Source: an uncultured Collinsella sp. (lineage in GTDB: Bacteria; Actinomycetota; Coriobacteriia; Coriobacteriales; Coriobacteriaceae). From it: a stretch of DNA of 64,000 nucleotides. A model generated the notes under the pieces. The model did no database searches. It saw only the letters and a program-made list of their open reading frames with translations, and was not told the DNA's origin. The stretch is from the NCBI GenBank assembly GCA_900549745.1, contig URPJ01000012.1:4323-68322 (forward strand), given 5' to 3'. Both the position numbers and the translations under genes were made by a program. Positions 55,310 through 63,604 of this stretch are shown here, in pieces; position 1 is the stretch's first letter, and each line of letters opens with the position of its first letter.

Positions 55310-56689
55310 CTAATGCACAAACATGCGCACGAATTTGTGCTTCCAGCTTGCGTAGGGCGCATACCGAAACGGCACGTCCAGCCACGTTGCCTTGTTCACG
55401 ACGCTCTTCTTGTGGCTAAACGTATCGAAACTCTCGCGGCCATGGTACTGCCCCATACCGCTCGCTCCCATGCCGCCAAAGCCCATATGGCTCGTAGCCA
55501 GATGCATGATGGTGTCGTTAACGCAGCCGCCGCCAAAGGGCACGTAGCGCACAAAGCGCTGCTGAACCGCGCGATCCTGACTAAAGATATACAGGGCCAG
55601 TGGCGTCGGACGATCCGTAATAAACGTCTCGGCCTCGTCTAGGCTCTCAAACGTCAGCACCGGCAAGATGGGACCGAAGATCTCCTCCTGCATCACGGCG
55701 TCATCGGGGGTCACGTCGTCCAAAATCGTCGGCTCGATCTTGAGCGAAGTCTCGCGCGCGGCACCTCCAAGCACGACCTTATCGGGATCGATCAGCCCGC
55801 GCACGCGCGCAAAATGCTTGACGTTGACGATATGCCCGTAATTCTCATTGTCGAGTGGATGTTCGCCAAACATGCGGCGGGCCTCCTCCTTGATGAGGCC
55901 CAACAGCTCATCGTGCACGCGCGCATCGACCAGCAGGTAGTCGGGCGCCACGCAGGTCTGCCCCACGTTGAGCCATTTACCAAAGGCGATGCGCCGTGCC
56001 GCGACCTTCAAGTTTGCCGTCGCATCCACGATGCAGGAACTCTTTCCGCCCAGCTCAAGCGTCACGGGCGTAAGGTTTTTACTTGCGCGCTCCATAACGA
56101 GTTTGCCGACCGGAACGCTACCGGTAAAGAAGATCTTGTCCCAGCACTCGTCGAGCAGCGCTTCATTTTCGGCGCGACCGCCCTCGACAACCGTCACCAG
56201 GCACGGATCAAATGCCTCTTCACAGATTTGCTTGAGCACCGCGCTCGATGCCGGAGCATAGGCGCTCGGCTTGATGACCACGGTATTGCCCGCGGCAAGG
56301 GCGCCGGCGAGCGGCTCAAGTGTTAGCAAAAACGGGTAGTTCCACGGAGCCATGATGAGCGTGACACCATAGGGCACGGCTTGCGTTTTGCACACGCTCA
56401 CGGCGTTGGCAAGGTCACACGGACGCAGGCGCGGACGACTCCATCGAGCCACATGCGCAATCTGATGACGAATCTCGGAAAGCGACGTGCCGATCTCGCA
56501 CATATATGCCTCGTCATGCGACTTTCCCAAATCGGTCTTGAGCGCATGGGCGATATCGGCCTCATGCGCCCGCACCGCCTCGCGCAGACGCACGAGAGCG
56601 CGACGTCGAGCATCAACATCAAACGTGGCGTGCGTCTTAAAGTAGGCGCGCTGATCGCCGACGATGCGCGCAATTTCCTCGGTGTTCAT
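55310..56689 (-). CDS. Aldehyde dehydrogenase, class 3 type
   Basis: A 459-residue ALDH. NAD loop region APWNYPFLLTLEPL near 115-128, catalytic Glu in LELGGKSS near 210, and the Cys nucleophile in GQTCVAPDYLL near 243. Length and motifs fit the short class 3 group, which oxidises medium-chain aldehydes. GGAGGGTCC precedes ATG 56689, which lies 8 nt after the ADH stop. It probably works with the ADH to handle aldehydes. Confidence 0.9.
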   Translation of the reverse strand: MNTEEIARIVGDQRAYFKTHATFDVDARRRALVRLREAVRAHEADIAHALKTDLGKSHDEAYMCEIGTSLSEIRHQIAHVARWSRPRLRPCDLANAVSVCKTQAVPYGVTLIMAPWNYPFLLTLEPLAGALAAGNTVVIKPSAYAPASSAVLKQICEEAFDPCLVTVVEGGRAENEALLDECWDKIFFTGSVPVGKLVMERASKNLTPVTLELGGKSSCIVDATANLKVAARRIAFGKWLNVGQTCVAPDYLLVDARVHDELLGLIKEEARRMFGEHPLDNENYGHIVNVKHFARVRGLIDPDKVVLGGAARETSLKIEPTILDDVTPDDAVMQEEIFGPILPVLTFESLDEAETFITDRPTPLALYIFSQDRAVQQRFVRYVPFGGGCVNDTIMHLATSHMGFGGMGASGMGQYHGRESFDTFSHKKSVVNKATWLDVPFRYAPYASWKHKFVRMFVH

Positions 56690-56697
56690 GGACCCTC

Positions 56698-57918
56698 CTA
56701 GTTCTCGTCCTCAAACATACCACCTGCAACAACTTCGTACATGTGCTCGAGCTCCAGGCGGTCCATTAAAAGAGGAACGGGGTACAGGGGATTGGCCTCG
56801 GCATCGGCATGCGCCGCCATCTCGGGAATGTCGGAGCGGCGAATGCCCGTCACATATTTGGGAATGTCCAAGGTGGCATTCATGCGATCGATCCAATCGA
56901 TAAAGGCCTCGGCCGCCAGGCTATCCTGAGCGTTAGCCGGCGCAATGCCCGCCATGCGAGCAAGATCGGCAAGCTTGGGGGCGGCGGCGTCACCATAAGC
57001 GCGAAGCATGTGCGGCAGGATGATCGCGTTGGCCAAACCGTGCGGAATTCCGTATCGGCCGCCCAGACTGTGCGCAATGGCATGCACATATCCGACATAG
57101 GAGCGGGTAAACGCAACGCCCGCCTTATACGCCGCCGAAAGCATATTGCGACGAGCGCGCATGTCGTCACCATGCTCATAGGCCTCGAGCAAATTGTCGT
57201 GGATAAGCTGCACCGCCTGTCGCGCCATCTTACGCGTATAGGACGTGGTGCTTCGCCCGATAAAGGCCTCAACGGCATGCGTCAGGGCGTCCATGCCCGT
57301 CTGCCCCGTAATGGAAGCGGGCAAGCCGCACGTAAACTCGGGGTCGTGCACCGCAAAGCGCGGGATGAGCACAAAGTCGTTAATAGGGTATTTGTAGTGC
57401 GTCTCGTCATCGGTAATTACCGCCGCAAGCGTGACTTCGCTTCCTGTACCGGCGGTAGTGGGAACGGCGATGAGCAGCGGCAGGCGACGATGAATCCGCA
57501 GCAGGCCGCGCATCTTGTTGATGGGCTTGTTTGGCTGCGCAATGCGTGCGCCCACGCCCTTGGCGCAGTCCATGGCTGATCCTCCGCCAAAGCCGATAAT
57601 GGCCCGGCAGGCACTCTCTCGATACAGGGACGCCGCTTCCTCCACGTTTGAAACCGTGGGGTTTGCACGCGTTTCGGCATAGACCGTAACGCCAATCCCC
57701 CTGGATGCGAGCGCCGCCTCGAGCGGTGCCGTGAGCCCCAGACGGGCAATGCCGGGATCCGTCACGATAAGGACCTTCTGGATCGAGCGCTTTTGAAGCA
57801 CCGCGGGCACATCCTCGGCATGCTCTAAAATGCGCGGCTCGGTATAGGGCAGGATCGGCAATGCAATGCGAAAAACCGTCTGATATGTTCGGCACCAGGC
57901 ACGACGGGCTAGATGCAT
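56698..57918 (-). CDS. Iron-containing alcohol dehydrogenase
   Basis: A 406-residue group III ADH. GFGGGSAMDCAKGVG near 110, PTTAGTGSEVT near 150, the metal ligands around DALTHAVEAFIG near 215, and HAIAHSLGGRYGIPHGLANAI (His ligands) near 285. It interconverts an alcohol and an aldehyde with NAD(P)H. ATG 57918 has GGAG with 8 nt spacing. The upstream region has two Rex-like boxes, so control by cellular NADH/NAD ratio is likely. Operon with the ALDH. Confidence 0.9.
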   Translation of the reverse strand: MHLARRAWCRTYQTVFRIALPILPYTEPRILEHAEDVPAVLQKRSIQKVLIVTDPGIARLGLTAPLEAALASRGIGVTVYAETRANPTVSNVEEAASLYRESACRAIIGFGGGSAMDCAKGVGARIAQPNKPINKMRGLLRIHRRLPLLIAVPTTAGTGSEVTLAAVITDDETHYKYPINDFVLIPRFAVHDPEFTCGLPASITGQTGMDALTHAVEAFIGRSTTSYTRKMARQAVQLIHDNLLEAYEHGDDMRARRNMLSAAYKAGVAFTRSYVGYVHAIAHSLGGRYGIPHGLANAIILPHMLRAYGDAAAPKLADLARMAGIAPANAQDSLAAEAFIDWIDRMNATLDIPKYVTGIRRSDIPEMAAHADAEANPLYPVPLLMDRLELEHMYEVVAGGMFEDEN

Positions 57919-57935
57919 AAAGGAAACTCCTTCAT

Positions 57936-57953
57936 TTGTTGATAGGTCAACAT
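57936..57953. promoter_or_regulatory. Rex-like operator, proximal
   Basis: TTGTTGATAGGTCAACAT matches the clostridial Rex consensus TTGTTAANNNNTTAACAA at 11 of 14 fixed positions. It is 17 nt upstream of the Fe-ADH ATG. Confidence 0.55.
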
Positions 57954-57999
57954 TTGCTCGCCCGATTGTACTCAGCAAAGATCGCAGACGGCCTCCCAA

Positions 58000-58017
58000 T
58001 CGTTAATCAATCAACAT
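58000..58017. promoter_or_regulatory. Rex-like operator, distal
   Basis: TCGTTAATCAATCAACAT matches the same Rex consensus at 11 of 14 fixed positions. Centre-to-centre distance to the proximal box is 64 bp, about six helical turns. Confidence 0.5.
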
Positions 58018-58174
58018 CTTCATATCTCGAAATTATTTTATTAAAAATCATTCCTAATAGGCTTCACATTTGGTTGCATTTATGGATAATAGAACTCGTC
58101 AAGACGCACGTCCGGAGAGGGCCCTTACGGGACCGGACGAGCGCACAATCGCCATCGATCGAAAGGATCGAATC

Positions 58175-58735
58175 ATGAAGTTTGTTTGCCCCGTTTGCGG
58201 TTATGTGGAAGAGTTCGACGGCGACCAGCTGCCCGAGGACTTCAAGTGCCCCCAGTGCGGCGTTCCCGGTTCTCGCTTCCTGAAGCAGGAGGAGGGTCAG
58301 CTCGAGTGGGCTGCCGAGCACGTCGTGGGCGTCGCCAAGATGGAGGGCGTCTCCGAGGACATCGTTGCCGACCTGCGCGCCAACTTTGAGGGCGAGTGCT
58401 CCGAGGTCGGTATGTACCTGGCCATGGCTCGCGTCGCTCATCGCGAGGGCTACCCCGAGATCGGCCTGTACTGGGAGAAGGCTGCTCACGAGGAGGCCGA
58501 GCACGCCGCAAAGTTCGCTGAGCTCCTGGGCGAGGTCGTGACCGACTCCACCAAGAAGAACCTCGAGATGCGCGTTGAGGCCGAGAACGGCGCCACCGCC
58601 GGCAAGACTGATCTTGCCAAGCGCGCCAAGGCCGCTGGCCTCGATTCCATTCACGACACCGTGCACGAGATGGCTCGCGACGAGGCCCGCCACGGCAAGG
58701 CTTTCGCCGGCCTGCTCAAGCGCTACTTTGGCTAA
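58175..58735 (+). CDS. Rubrerythrin (N-terminal rubredoxin type)
   Basis: A 186-residue protein. Rubredoxin-like module first: CPVCGY and CPQCGVP (residues about 5-45). The di-iron ferritin-like helices follow: GECSEVGMYL, HEEAEHAAKF, and DEARHGKAF. The reversed order (rubredoxin first) is that of reverse rubrerythrins, which reduce peroxide in anaerobes. ATG 58175 follows AAAGGA. It is close to the ADH/ALDH operon but is on the other strand. Terminator follows. Confidence 0.9.
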   Translation: MKFVCPVCGYVEEFDGDQLPEDFKCPQCGVPGSRFLKQEEGQLEWAAEHVVGVAKMEGVSEDIVADLRANFEGECSEVGMYLAMARVAHREGYPEIGLYWEKAAHEEAEHAAKFAELLGEVVTDSTKKNLEMRVEAENGATAGKTDLAKRAKAAGLDSIHDTVHEMARDEARHGKAFAGLLKRYFG

Positions 58736-58771
58736 GCCAAACGCCTGAGACATAACCTCTAGCTCGATGAA

Positions 58772-58801
58772 GCCCGGACCGTATTGGTTCGGGCCTTTTT
58801 G
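58772..58801 (+). terminator. Terminator of rubrerythrin
   Basis: GCCCGGACC/GGTTCGGGC stem with a 5-nt loop (one G-T pair) and TTTTTGTG tail. Confidence 0.85.
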
Positions 58802-58867
58802 TGTCTCGAGGACTCGTTAACGCCCTGAAAAAGAGCTATCTTCGGCATCGGTCTCTCGTTAAAAACT

Positions 58868-58988
58868 AAGTGAGTAGACTTTTCGAAACTTACCGAGCAG
58901 ACCATCCGTATTGCTTTATAAAGTCGCAGGTAAATGACTTGTTTCAAAATGGCCTGGTCGCCAAAGTGCCAAAAGCCTACTCACTTAG
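58868..58988 (+). repeat. 121-bp intergenic repeat, copy B
   Basis: Same length and internal layout as copies A and C, with CGCAGGTAAA in the middle and GCCTGGTCGCCAAAGT near the right end. Its right 12 bases are the last codons and stop of the DUF559-like gene on the minus strand (Leu-Ser-Glu-stop). Confidence 0.88.
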
Positions 58989-60104
58989 AACCGCAGCCGT
59001 CCACGATCGAGCCATTTTGTGTCTAACGGGCATCTTTCCGTCGATTACTCCCAATTTTGTCCAGTCAATGAATAGTTCAGACCGGAGTAATATCTCAGCC
59101 CTTTGCTCATCCGAGCTTTTATCACGATATTCAGCATCGAGCATCCTGCATATGGCCTTAACGATCGCGCGGAATCTATCCTCATCCGATATCTGTCTGT
59201 GTGTCAGGAGAAGCACATCGTAGCCCATGGCCTGAAGGGCCGTCATGCGGTCAGCGTCACGCAAGCCATCCCCTGCGCGTCCGTGCGAGGCCTTTCCCTG
59301 ACATTCAATGGCCACCTGTCGCCTACCGTCCGGTGAAGAAAGAAGTAGGTCGATATATACACGGGACTTTCCCACAATCGCTCGAGCACTTGTGCCTAGC
59401 ATCACTTCAACATTAAGCTCTATGTCGCAAAAACCTTCGCCTCCCAGGGATCGCGGCAGTGCAAGTAGCAAATACGCCTCGACCTCAAAAGGCGACGCGG
59501 CACCCAATGGAACGAGTTGCGATACCGCCATAAATCTATTGCCGTAACGCATCCCGCAAACATCTGAACAAAAACGGTCAAGGTCTCCGCCCAAAACCAA
59601 AGCGTCTCGACGCCATAAATTTGAGGCGGTGCCGTCCTCGGACGGACAGCGCACCCAACCGAACGTTGTCGAAATCGCGCCCGAATCAATTGCACGCGTA
59701 AGCTCCGCCTCAAGTGCCGCCGGCAGAGCGCACACCGCAAACAAGCCACACATCTCCGCCAATACCAAAAGAAGCTGAAGATCCGTCAGATGCCGCGACA
59801 TGGTGAATGCCGTCAGTAGAGGAGACGTAATCAAAAATCCGTGCTCCGTTTCCAGCACGGATTCCCTGGGGAGCTCACCAAGGAACAGCCGCTGCCTAAT
59901 GCTGGCAGGACAAGTCCGTTTGTTTCTCGTCTGAACCAATGTATACAACGGAAAACCGAGCACAACCGCAGCCGTCGGGTTGCGGGCGAGATCATATCGC
60001 TGCCGGTCTTCTTCCGGTCGTGGAAGCGGCGGACACAGAGCGCGGACCTGAGGGGGCAAACGCCAGTACCTAAAAGCCGATATGTCACAAAGTAGATCTT
60101 TCAT
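58977..60104 (-). CDS. DUF559/PD-(D/E)XK-like domain protein
   Basis: A 375-residue protein. The N-terminal 220 residues are of unknown fold. The C-terminal domain has YIDLLLSSPDGRRQVAIECQGK near 250, i.e. Asp then IECQ, the order of a PD-(D/E)xK nuclease core, followed by DRMTALQAMGYDVLLLT. I regard it as a DUF559/Vsr-like fold but catalytic competence is not shown. Start ATG 60104 or GTG 60110; neither has a good ribosome site. The gene ends inside repeat copy B and has copy C upstream, so it is flanked by two direct copies of the same repeat. Confidence 0.7.
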   Translation of the reverse strand: MKDLLCDISAFRYWRLPPQVRALCPPLPRPEEDRQRYDLARNPTAAVVLGFPLYTLVQTRNKRTCPASIRQRLFLGELPRESVLETEHGFLITSPLLTAFTMSRHLTDLQLLLVLAEMCGLFAVCALPAALEAELTRAIDSGAISTTFGWVRCPSEDGTASNLWRRDALVLGGDLDRFCSDVCGMRYGNRFMAVSQLVPLGAASPFEVEAYLLLALPRSLGGEGFCDIELNVEVMLGTSARAIVGKSRVYIDLLLSSPDGRRQVAIECQGKASHGRAGDGLRDADRMTALQAMGYDVLLLTHRQISDEDRFRAIVKAICRMLDAEYRDKSSDEQRAEILLRSELFIDWTKLGVIDGKMPVRHKMARSWTAAVLSE

Positions 60105-60110
60105 AGGCAC

Positions 60111-60395
60111 AGGAAAACACGAATTTCAACCCAGTCAGTCACGCATTGGCGCGAACGCGCCAAAAATGGTGCCGAACGGACCGCTAAGTTTTCAACAGCC
60201 CTCCCCAACTGGCCAAAAGCTTGCCAAGAACTGGACGAAGCCCTGTTGAAAACCCCATTTTTTCTCATGCAGAAGCTTTGCGCGACAAGTGAGTAGACTT
60301 TTTTGAACATCCCGAGCAGCCCGGTCATCCTGCTTTTCAAAACCGCAGGTAGATAGCTTGTTACAAAACTGCCTGGTCGCCAAAGTTCCAAAAGC
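60111..60395. other. Gap with a loop element and a repeat copy
   Basis: About 285 bp upstream of the DUF559-like gene. Contains a GTTTTCAACAG/CTGTTGAAAAC inverted repeat (60188-60253) and most of repeat copy C. No additional coding region. Confidence 0.6.
60188..60253. repeat. Inverted repeat with a 44-nt loop
   Basis: Arms GTTTTCAACAG (60188-60198) and CTGTTGAAAAC (60243-60253) are perfect 11-bp inverted repeats with a 44-nt loop containing AACTGGCCAAAAGCTTGCC. It is a different element from the 121-bp repeats. Element or mini-transposon scar is possible; not seen elsewhere in the window. Confidence 0.6.
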
Positions 60396-60407
60396 CTACT
60401 CACTTAG
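60287..60407 (+). repeat. 121-bp intergenic repeat, copy C
   Basis: Third copy, same length and orientation as copy B, with CGCAGGTAGA in the middle and GCCTGGTCGCCAAAGT near the right end. Its right end supplies Leu-Ser-Glu-stop to the PdxR gene (minus strand). Confidence 0.88.
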
Positions 60408-61835
60408 GTTGCAGAGTGCTCCCATTAGCTGCGATTCCAAGGTATTTAGCGCTTTTGAACTCAAATCGTCATACTGAACAAGAATTTGACTTGAGTTTTC
60501 AGGGACAAATGCGCCATCGGCACACCAATAACAGTCACTGATATCGACAAAAGGGATACTCGAGCGCGTGAGGGCCCGCACAAAAGAGCTTCCGCCCGCT
60601 CCGCGCTCCGCAACCACGGTGCAGTAAAGGCCCGCGTCTGCATGTTCGATCGAGACCTCCCCTGCCGGAAACGCTTTCCGCACAAGCGACGTCAGGCCAT
60701 CACGCGCCTCGCGAGCACGAACGCGCACGCGGTTCACATGTCGCTCGTAATCACCCGATTCCAGCAAACGCGCCAAAGCGACCTGGTCAACAGAGCTCAC
60801 CGACGAGGCGTAGAAACCAAGGTTGCGCCTAAACCGCTCCATTAGCTCATCGGGCAACACCATATACGCCAAACGCAACGCCGATGAAAGGCTCTTCGAA
60901 AACGTGTTGGTGTAGATAACCGACTGGGCGGCATCGATCGACGCGAGCGCGGGAATCGGCTTGCCGGCAAGGCGAAACTCACAATCAAAGTCATCTTCGA
61001 TGAGATACCGACCTGGTCGCTCGGCGGCCCAGCTCAGAAGCGCATAGCGCCGCGCAATGCTCGTCACAAGGCCGGTCGGATACTGATGGGACGGCATCAG
61101 ATGAAGTACATCGGTCCCGGTTTTCTGCAGAGCGCTCAAGTCCACGCCCTCATCATCCAACGGGATATGTCGAACTTTGCAGCCCATAGCCTGATAGATG
61201 CGCGTCAGACGTAAATAGCCCGGGTCCTCAACGGCATACACCTTGTCAGCGCCAAGCAACTGAACCAACATGGTATCGAGCAGCTGGGCGCCCGCGCCGA
61301 TAACAATGTTATTGGGATCGACATTCATGCCCCTTGTCCCACGCAGGTGGTGAGCAATTGCGCGTCGCAGCCGAGCGGTGCCCTGCGCCGGTGCGGGCGA
61401 AAAGATTTCGCGCTCATCTTCGGATGCCAGCGTCGCCCGTAGTGCGCTTTGCCAAAGCCGCGCCGCCTCCAAAGCGGAAGGAGAAAGTGCATCGAACAGC
61501 TCGACCTGTCCGTTGACATCATGCGCGCTGAGGCCCACAGAGACGGTATCTCGGTCGATGCCCTGCGAAGCCAAAGGCAAAACCGGTGCATCCGGAAGCT
61601 TGCAAGCGTAGTAGCCACGACGCGGCATTGAGCAAATATAGCCCTCGGCAAGTAACTGGCTATATGCATTCTCGATGGTAATGACACTGATTCCCAGATG
61701 ACTGGCAAAGGCGCGCTTAGACGGAAGATGCTCCCCCGCCACAATACGTCCAGCAACAATATCATCTCGAATTTGCTGGTAAACATACTCATAAAGCGAT
61801 GCTTCGCCGCGTTTTTCCAAATTGTAGTCAAGCAT
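60396..61835 (-). CDS. pdxR: MocR/PdxR-type transcription regulator (GntR + aminotransferase)
   Basis: A 479-residue MocR protein. GntR winged helix at about 8-70 (VYQQIRDDIVAGRIVAGEHLPSKRAFASHLGISVITIENAYSQL), then a PLP-dependent fold type I domain with HQYPTG near 260, the DFDCEFR region and the PLP lysine in NTFSKSLSSALRLAY near 310. Divergent pdxST makes it the likely PLP-sensing activator. ATG 61835 follows AGGTGG. The C-terminal residues come from repeat copy C, so the ancestral C-terminus may have been altered. Confidence 0.9.
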   Translation of the reverse strand: MLDYNLEKRGEASLYEYVYQQIRDDIVAGRIVAGEHLPSKRAFASHLGISVITIENAYSQLLAEGYICSMPRRGYYACKLPDAPVLPLASQGIDRDTVSVGLSAHDVNGQVELFDALSPSALEAARLWQSALRATLASEDEREIFSPAPAQGTARLRRAIAHHLRGTRGMNVDPNNIVIGAGAQLLDTMLVQLLGADKVYAVEDPGYLRLTRIYQAMGCKVRHIPLDDEGVDLSALQKTGTDVLHLMPSHQYPTGLVTSIARRYALLSWAAERPGRYLIEDDFDCEFRLAGKPIPALASIDAAQSVIYTNTFSKSLSSALRLAYMVLPDELMERFRRNLGFYASSVSSVDQVALARLLESGDYERHVNRVRVRAREARDGLTSLVRKAFPAGEVSIEHADAGLYCTVVAERGAGGSSFVRALTRSSIPFVDISDCYWCADGAFVPENSSQILVQYDDLSSKALNTLESQLMGALCNLSE

Positions 61836-61846
61836 GAGTTTGCCAC

Positions 61847-61890
61847 CTGACCTTATCGAGCTGTTCAATCTGGTATTAGGCTGACCTTAT
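61847..61890. promoter_or_regulatory. Direct repeats between pdxR and pdxS
   Basis: CTGACCTTAT occurs twice (61847-61856 and 61881-61890), 34 bp apart, in the divergent control region. MocR/PdxR proteins bind direct repeats upstream of pdxS in other bacteria, so these are candidate PdxR sites. Confidence 0.55.
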
Positions 61891-61980
61891 TATTATCTCG
61901 AAAACTGAGTATTTTGCCATACCCAGCTCCCCGATAGGATGTTCCGTCAAGCAATGCACATGCCAACCAAGGGAGCAACC

Positions 61981-62871
61981 ATGGCAGAACAGACCAGCAA
62001 GACCGATCGCGTCAAACTCAATCGCGAACTCGCGCAGATGCTCAAGGGCGGCGTCATCATGGACGTCACCACGCCCGAGCAGGCACGCATCGCCGAGGAG
62101 GCAGGCGCCTGCGCCGTCATGGCACTCGAGCGCATCCCGGCCGACATCCGTGCCGCAGGCGGCGTCTCGCGCATGAGCGACCCCAAGATGATCAAGGGCA
62201 TCCAAGAGGCCGTCTCCATCCCCGTCATGGCCAAGTGCCGCATCGGTCACATTGTCGAGGCGCAGGTCCTGCAGGCCATCGAGATCGATTACATCGACGA
62301 GTCCGAGGTTCTCTCCCCCGCCGATGACGTCTATCACATCGACAAGACCCAGTTTGACGTGCCGTTTGTCTGCGGCGCCCGCGATCTGGGCGAGGCGTTG
62401 CGCCGTGTTGCCGAGGGCGCCACTATGATTCGCACCAAGGGTGAGCCGGGTACGGGCGACGTCGTTCAGGCCGTGCGTCACATGCGCAAGATCCAAAAGC
62501 AGATCCGCAACGTTGTTGCCCTGCGCGACGACGAGCTCTTTGAGGCAGCCAAGCAACTGCAGGTTCCGGTCGAGCTGGTACGCGAGGTCCATGCCACGGG
62601 CAAGCTTCCCGTCGTGAACTTTGCCGCCGGCGGCGTAGCGACCCCGGCCGATGCCGCGCTGATGATGCAGCTGGGTGCCGAGGGCGTCTTTGTCGGCTCG
62701 GGCATCTTTAAGAGCGGCGACCCCGCCAAGCGCGCCGCTGCCATCGTCAAGGCCGTGGCAAACTTCACCGATGCCAGGCTCATCGCCGAGCTTTCGGAGG
62801 ACCTGGGCGAGGCCATGGTGGGCATTAACGCCGACGAAATCGAGATTATCATGGAAGAGCGCGGGCGCTAG
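61981..62871 (+). CDS. pdxS: Pyridoxal 5'-phosphate synthase, lyase subunit PdxS
   Basis: A 296-residue PdxS of the ribose-5-phosphate/G3P/ammonia pathway to PLP. [58 protein letters not shown]-like start, the catalytic Lys in MAKCRIGH, and [13 protein letters not shown]. GGGAG precedes ATG 61981. It is followed by pdxT in the same operon. Confidence 0.95.
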   Translation: [296 protein letters not shown]

Positions 62872-62891
62872 TCCAGCAGAAAGGATCGCAC

Positions 62892-63479
62892 ATGAGCGAT
62901 TATGCAGACCAAACGGTTGCCGTGCTGGCGGTCCAAGGCGCTTTTGCCGAGCACGAGGCAAGACTATTCGAGCTTGGCGCACACTGTATTGAGCTGAGGC
63001 AGGCGGCTGATTTGAAGCAGGACTTTGACCGTCTGGTACTTCCCGGCGGCGAGTCTACCGTTCAAGGGAAGCTGCTTGATGAGTTGGGCATGCTCGAGGA
63101 GCTTCGTGCCCGTATCGCTGAAGGTATGCCCGTCCTGGGCACCTGCGCCGGCCTGATTCTACTGGCTCACGACCTTGCCGCCCATGACGATAAGGGCACG
63201 CCGCGTCTGGAAACCATGGATGTACTTGTCGAGCGCAATGCCTACGGCAGGCAGCTCGGCAGCTTTCGAACCAAGGGGCAAATAGCCGGCATCGACGGTG
63301 AAGTGCCGCTGACGTTTATCCGCGCGCCCCGCATCGTCGAGGTCCACGGCGACGCCAAGGCCTTAGCGAAAGTCGACGGTCGTATTGTCGCCGCCCGTCA
63401 GGGCAACCAGCTCGGCGTAACCTTCCACCCCGAGCTCGACGACGATACCCGCCTCCACGAACTGTTCCTACAAATGTAG
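62892..63479 (+). CDS. pdxT: Pyridoxal 5'-phosphate synthase, glutaminase subunit PdxT
   Basis: A 195-residue class I glutamine amidotransferase. LPGGESTVQGKLL near 55, the Cys in LGTCAGLILLA near 85, and the His-Glu pair in TFHPELDDDTRLH near the end. It supplies ammonia to PdxS. AAAGGA precedes the ATG. Confidence 0.95.
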   Translation: MSDYADQTVAVLAVQGAFAEHEARLFELGAHCIELRQAADLKQDFDRLVLPGGESTVQGKLLDELGMLEELRARIAEGMPVLGTCAGLILLAHDLAAHDDKGTPRLETMDVLVERNAYGRQLGSFRTKGQIAGIDGEVPLTFIRAPRIVEVHGDAKALAKVDGRIVAARQGNQLGVTFHPELDDDTRLHELFLQM

Positions 63480-63503
63480 GCATCGAAATCAACAAACGAA
63501 ACG

Positions 63504-63565
63504 AGAGTGGATGATCTCCCACTTTGAGCTTGAATGCAGGCTCAAACCGGGAGATCATCCACTCT
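63504..63565. terminator. Large palindrome after pdxT
   Basis: Arms 63504-63520 and 63549-63565 are perfect 17-bp inverted repeats (AGAGTGGATGATCTCCC...), with an inner TTTGAGC/GCTCAAA pair. It is followed by TGTTCT rather than a T-run. Probably the pdxST terminator or a palindromic element. Confidence 0.65.
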
Positions 63566-63604
63566 TGTTCTATGTAGTCGTTTAAGAACGTCCATTACAG
63601 TCGA

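Noticed and set aside
49149..60407. CRISPR array
   Set aside because: Three 121-bp copies are kilobases apart with inverted ends and no regular short spacers.
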